From a bacterium ADurb.Bin374 (GTDB lineage Bacteria > Riflebacteria > Ozemobacteria > Ozemobacterales > Ozemobacteraceae), in assembly GCA_002068715.1 (NCBI GenBank), contig MWAR01000573.1, positions 1 through 5,728 on the forward strand: a DNA stretch of 5,728 nucleotides, written 5' to 3'. The notes under the pieces were generated by a model that had not been told where the DNA came from, ran no database searches, and worked only from the letters and a program-made list of their open reading frames with translations. This document shows, one piece after another, positions 5,086 through 5,728 of the stretch. Both the position numbers and the translations under genes were made by a program. Numbering within the stretch: position 1 is the first letter of the stretch; each line of letters begins with the position of its first letter.

Positions 5086-5728
5086 ATGGACACCGATAAA
5101 GACCCGAAGGAAAACCAGATCACGATCACACTCAAGGACGGCTCCACCCACGTCATCGAGAAGGGCACGCACCTTCTGGAAATCGCCAATACGCTCAAGA
5201 CGGAACCGCATCTTCCGATTCTCTGCGCGAGAGTCGACAACGACATCCGCGGCCTCGACTACGCGCCGACGATGGACTGCAAGGTCGAGTTCCTCGACTA
5301 TCGATCGGGCGCAGGCCAGGAGTGCTACCGGCGAAGCATCTCCTTCGTCCTCGCGCGCGCCGTGCTCGAGATGTATCGCAACGCCCGCCTGGTCATCGGC
5401 CACTCGATCGGAAACGCGTTCTATTACGACTTCTATACGGACGTCCCGGTGTCCGAGATGATTCTCGGATTCATCCGGGAACGCATGATGACGATCATCG
5501 GCAAGAACGAGGTGTTCGAAAAGCGCACGCTGAGCCGCGTCGAAGCCTCGGCGATGTTCAAGAAGGAAGGGTATCCCGAAAAGGCGCGTCTCGTCCAGAA
5601 CATCAACAACGACGACATCGGCGTCGTATCGTGCTGGAAATATATCGATCTCGATCTCGGCCCGATGGTTCCCTCGACCGGATATCTGAACGTCTTCGAA
5701 CTCAAGCAGTATTCGCACGGTTTCGTCC
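5086..5728 (+). CDS. Nucleoside kinase (uridine kinase-like) with N-terminal TGS and ThrRS-like domains, partial
   Basis: The first 214 residues are visible and the frame runs off the right edge without a stop. Residues about 11-73 are a TGS domain (ITITLKDGSTHVIEKGTHLLEIA). A domain related to the second additional domain of threonyl-tRNA synthetase follows. It contains GHSIGNAFYYDF (105-116), where the synthetase HxxxH motif keeps His106 but has Asn110 in place of the second His, and GPMVPSTGYLNVFEL (192-206), a signature of this kinase family. Known members carry a C-terminal P-loop uridine kinase/phosphoribulokinase domain that phosphorylates nucleosides in salvage. That domain should begin just beyond the window, so the call rests on the N-terminal half. 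ATG 5086 is preceded by AGGGAG with 5 bases of spacing. The protein is cytoplasmic. An isolated ThrRS fragment is the main alternative, but the motif divergence argues against it. Confidence 0.88.
   Translation, partial: MDTDKDPKENQITITLKDGSTHVIEKGTHLLEIANTLKTEPHLPILCARVDNDIRGLDYAPTMDCKVEFLDYRSGAGQECYRRSISFVLARAVLEMYRNARLVIGHSIGNAFYYDFYTDVPVSEMILGFIRERMMTIIGKNEVFEKRTLSRVEASAMFKKEGYPEKARLVQNINNDDIGVVSCWKYIDLDLGPMVPSTGYLNVFELKQYSHGFV

Noticed and set aside
4503..5099. Plus-strand open frame of 198 codons across the 4.5-5.1 kb region
   Set aside because: It overlaps the small minus gene, both promoters and the kinase start. Its sequence is low-complexity Arg/Pro-rich and no ribosome site precedes its start.

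Overview
The window is GC-rich bacterial DNA (about 60% G+C by eye) carrying ordinary chromosomal genes. It has four complete or near-complete recognisable genes, two small cysteine-containing genes of unknown function, and no sign of plasmid, phage, transposon or CRISPR material. Promoters resemble sigma-70 types with 17-18 bp spacers, and start codons are mostly preceded by purine-rich ribosome sites. The lineage cannot be fixed from the sequence. A nucleoside kinase of the TGS/ThrRS-like type points away from Enterobacteria, and the overall style suits a deep-branching, free-living GC-rich bacterium.

Layout. At the left edge, on the minus strand, is the N-terminus of a membrane-anchored protein that looks like a signalling sensor (1-207), with its own promoter at 282-310. 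Diverging from it on the plus strand are a 82-residue nine-cysteine protein (359-607) and, overlapping it by ATGA, a 407-residue fusion (604-1827). The fusion joins an O6-methylguanine-DNA methyltransferase to an AlkA-type 3-methyladenine DNA glycosylase. After a 185-bp gap with a good promoter comes an 801-residue cytoplasmic GH13 glycogen/starch debranching enzyme (2013-4418), followed by a strong intrinsic terminator (4446-4480). A convergent 64-residue gene (4494-4688, minus) lies beyond it. The 397-bp gap 4689-5085 is divergent. It holds one promoter for the small minus gene, one promoter for the plus strand, nested inverted repeats, and a leader with several hairpins including a terminator-like one. 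The last gene (5086 to the right edge) is the TGS plus ThrRS-like part of a nucleoside (uridine-type) kinase, with its kinase domain outside the window.

How the genes relate. Only the Cys-rich protein and the repair fusion are clearly co-transcribed. The fusion would deal with two classes of alkylation damage in one polypeptide: direct reversal of O6-alkylguanine and excision of N-alkylpurines. The debranching enzyme is a single-gene unit for polyglucan metabolism, and the nucleoside kinase is a salvage gene. I found no multi-gene novel system. The items most worth a second look are the methyltransferase-AlkA fusion with a hairpin in its linker, the Cys-rich partner protein, and the structured leader or small RNA upstream of the nucleoside kinase.
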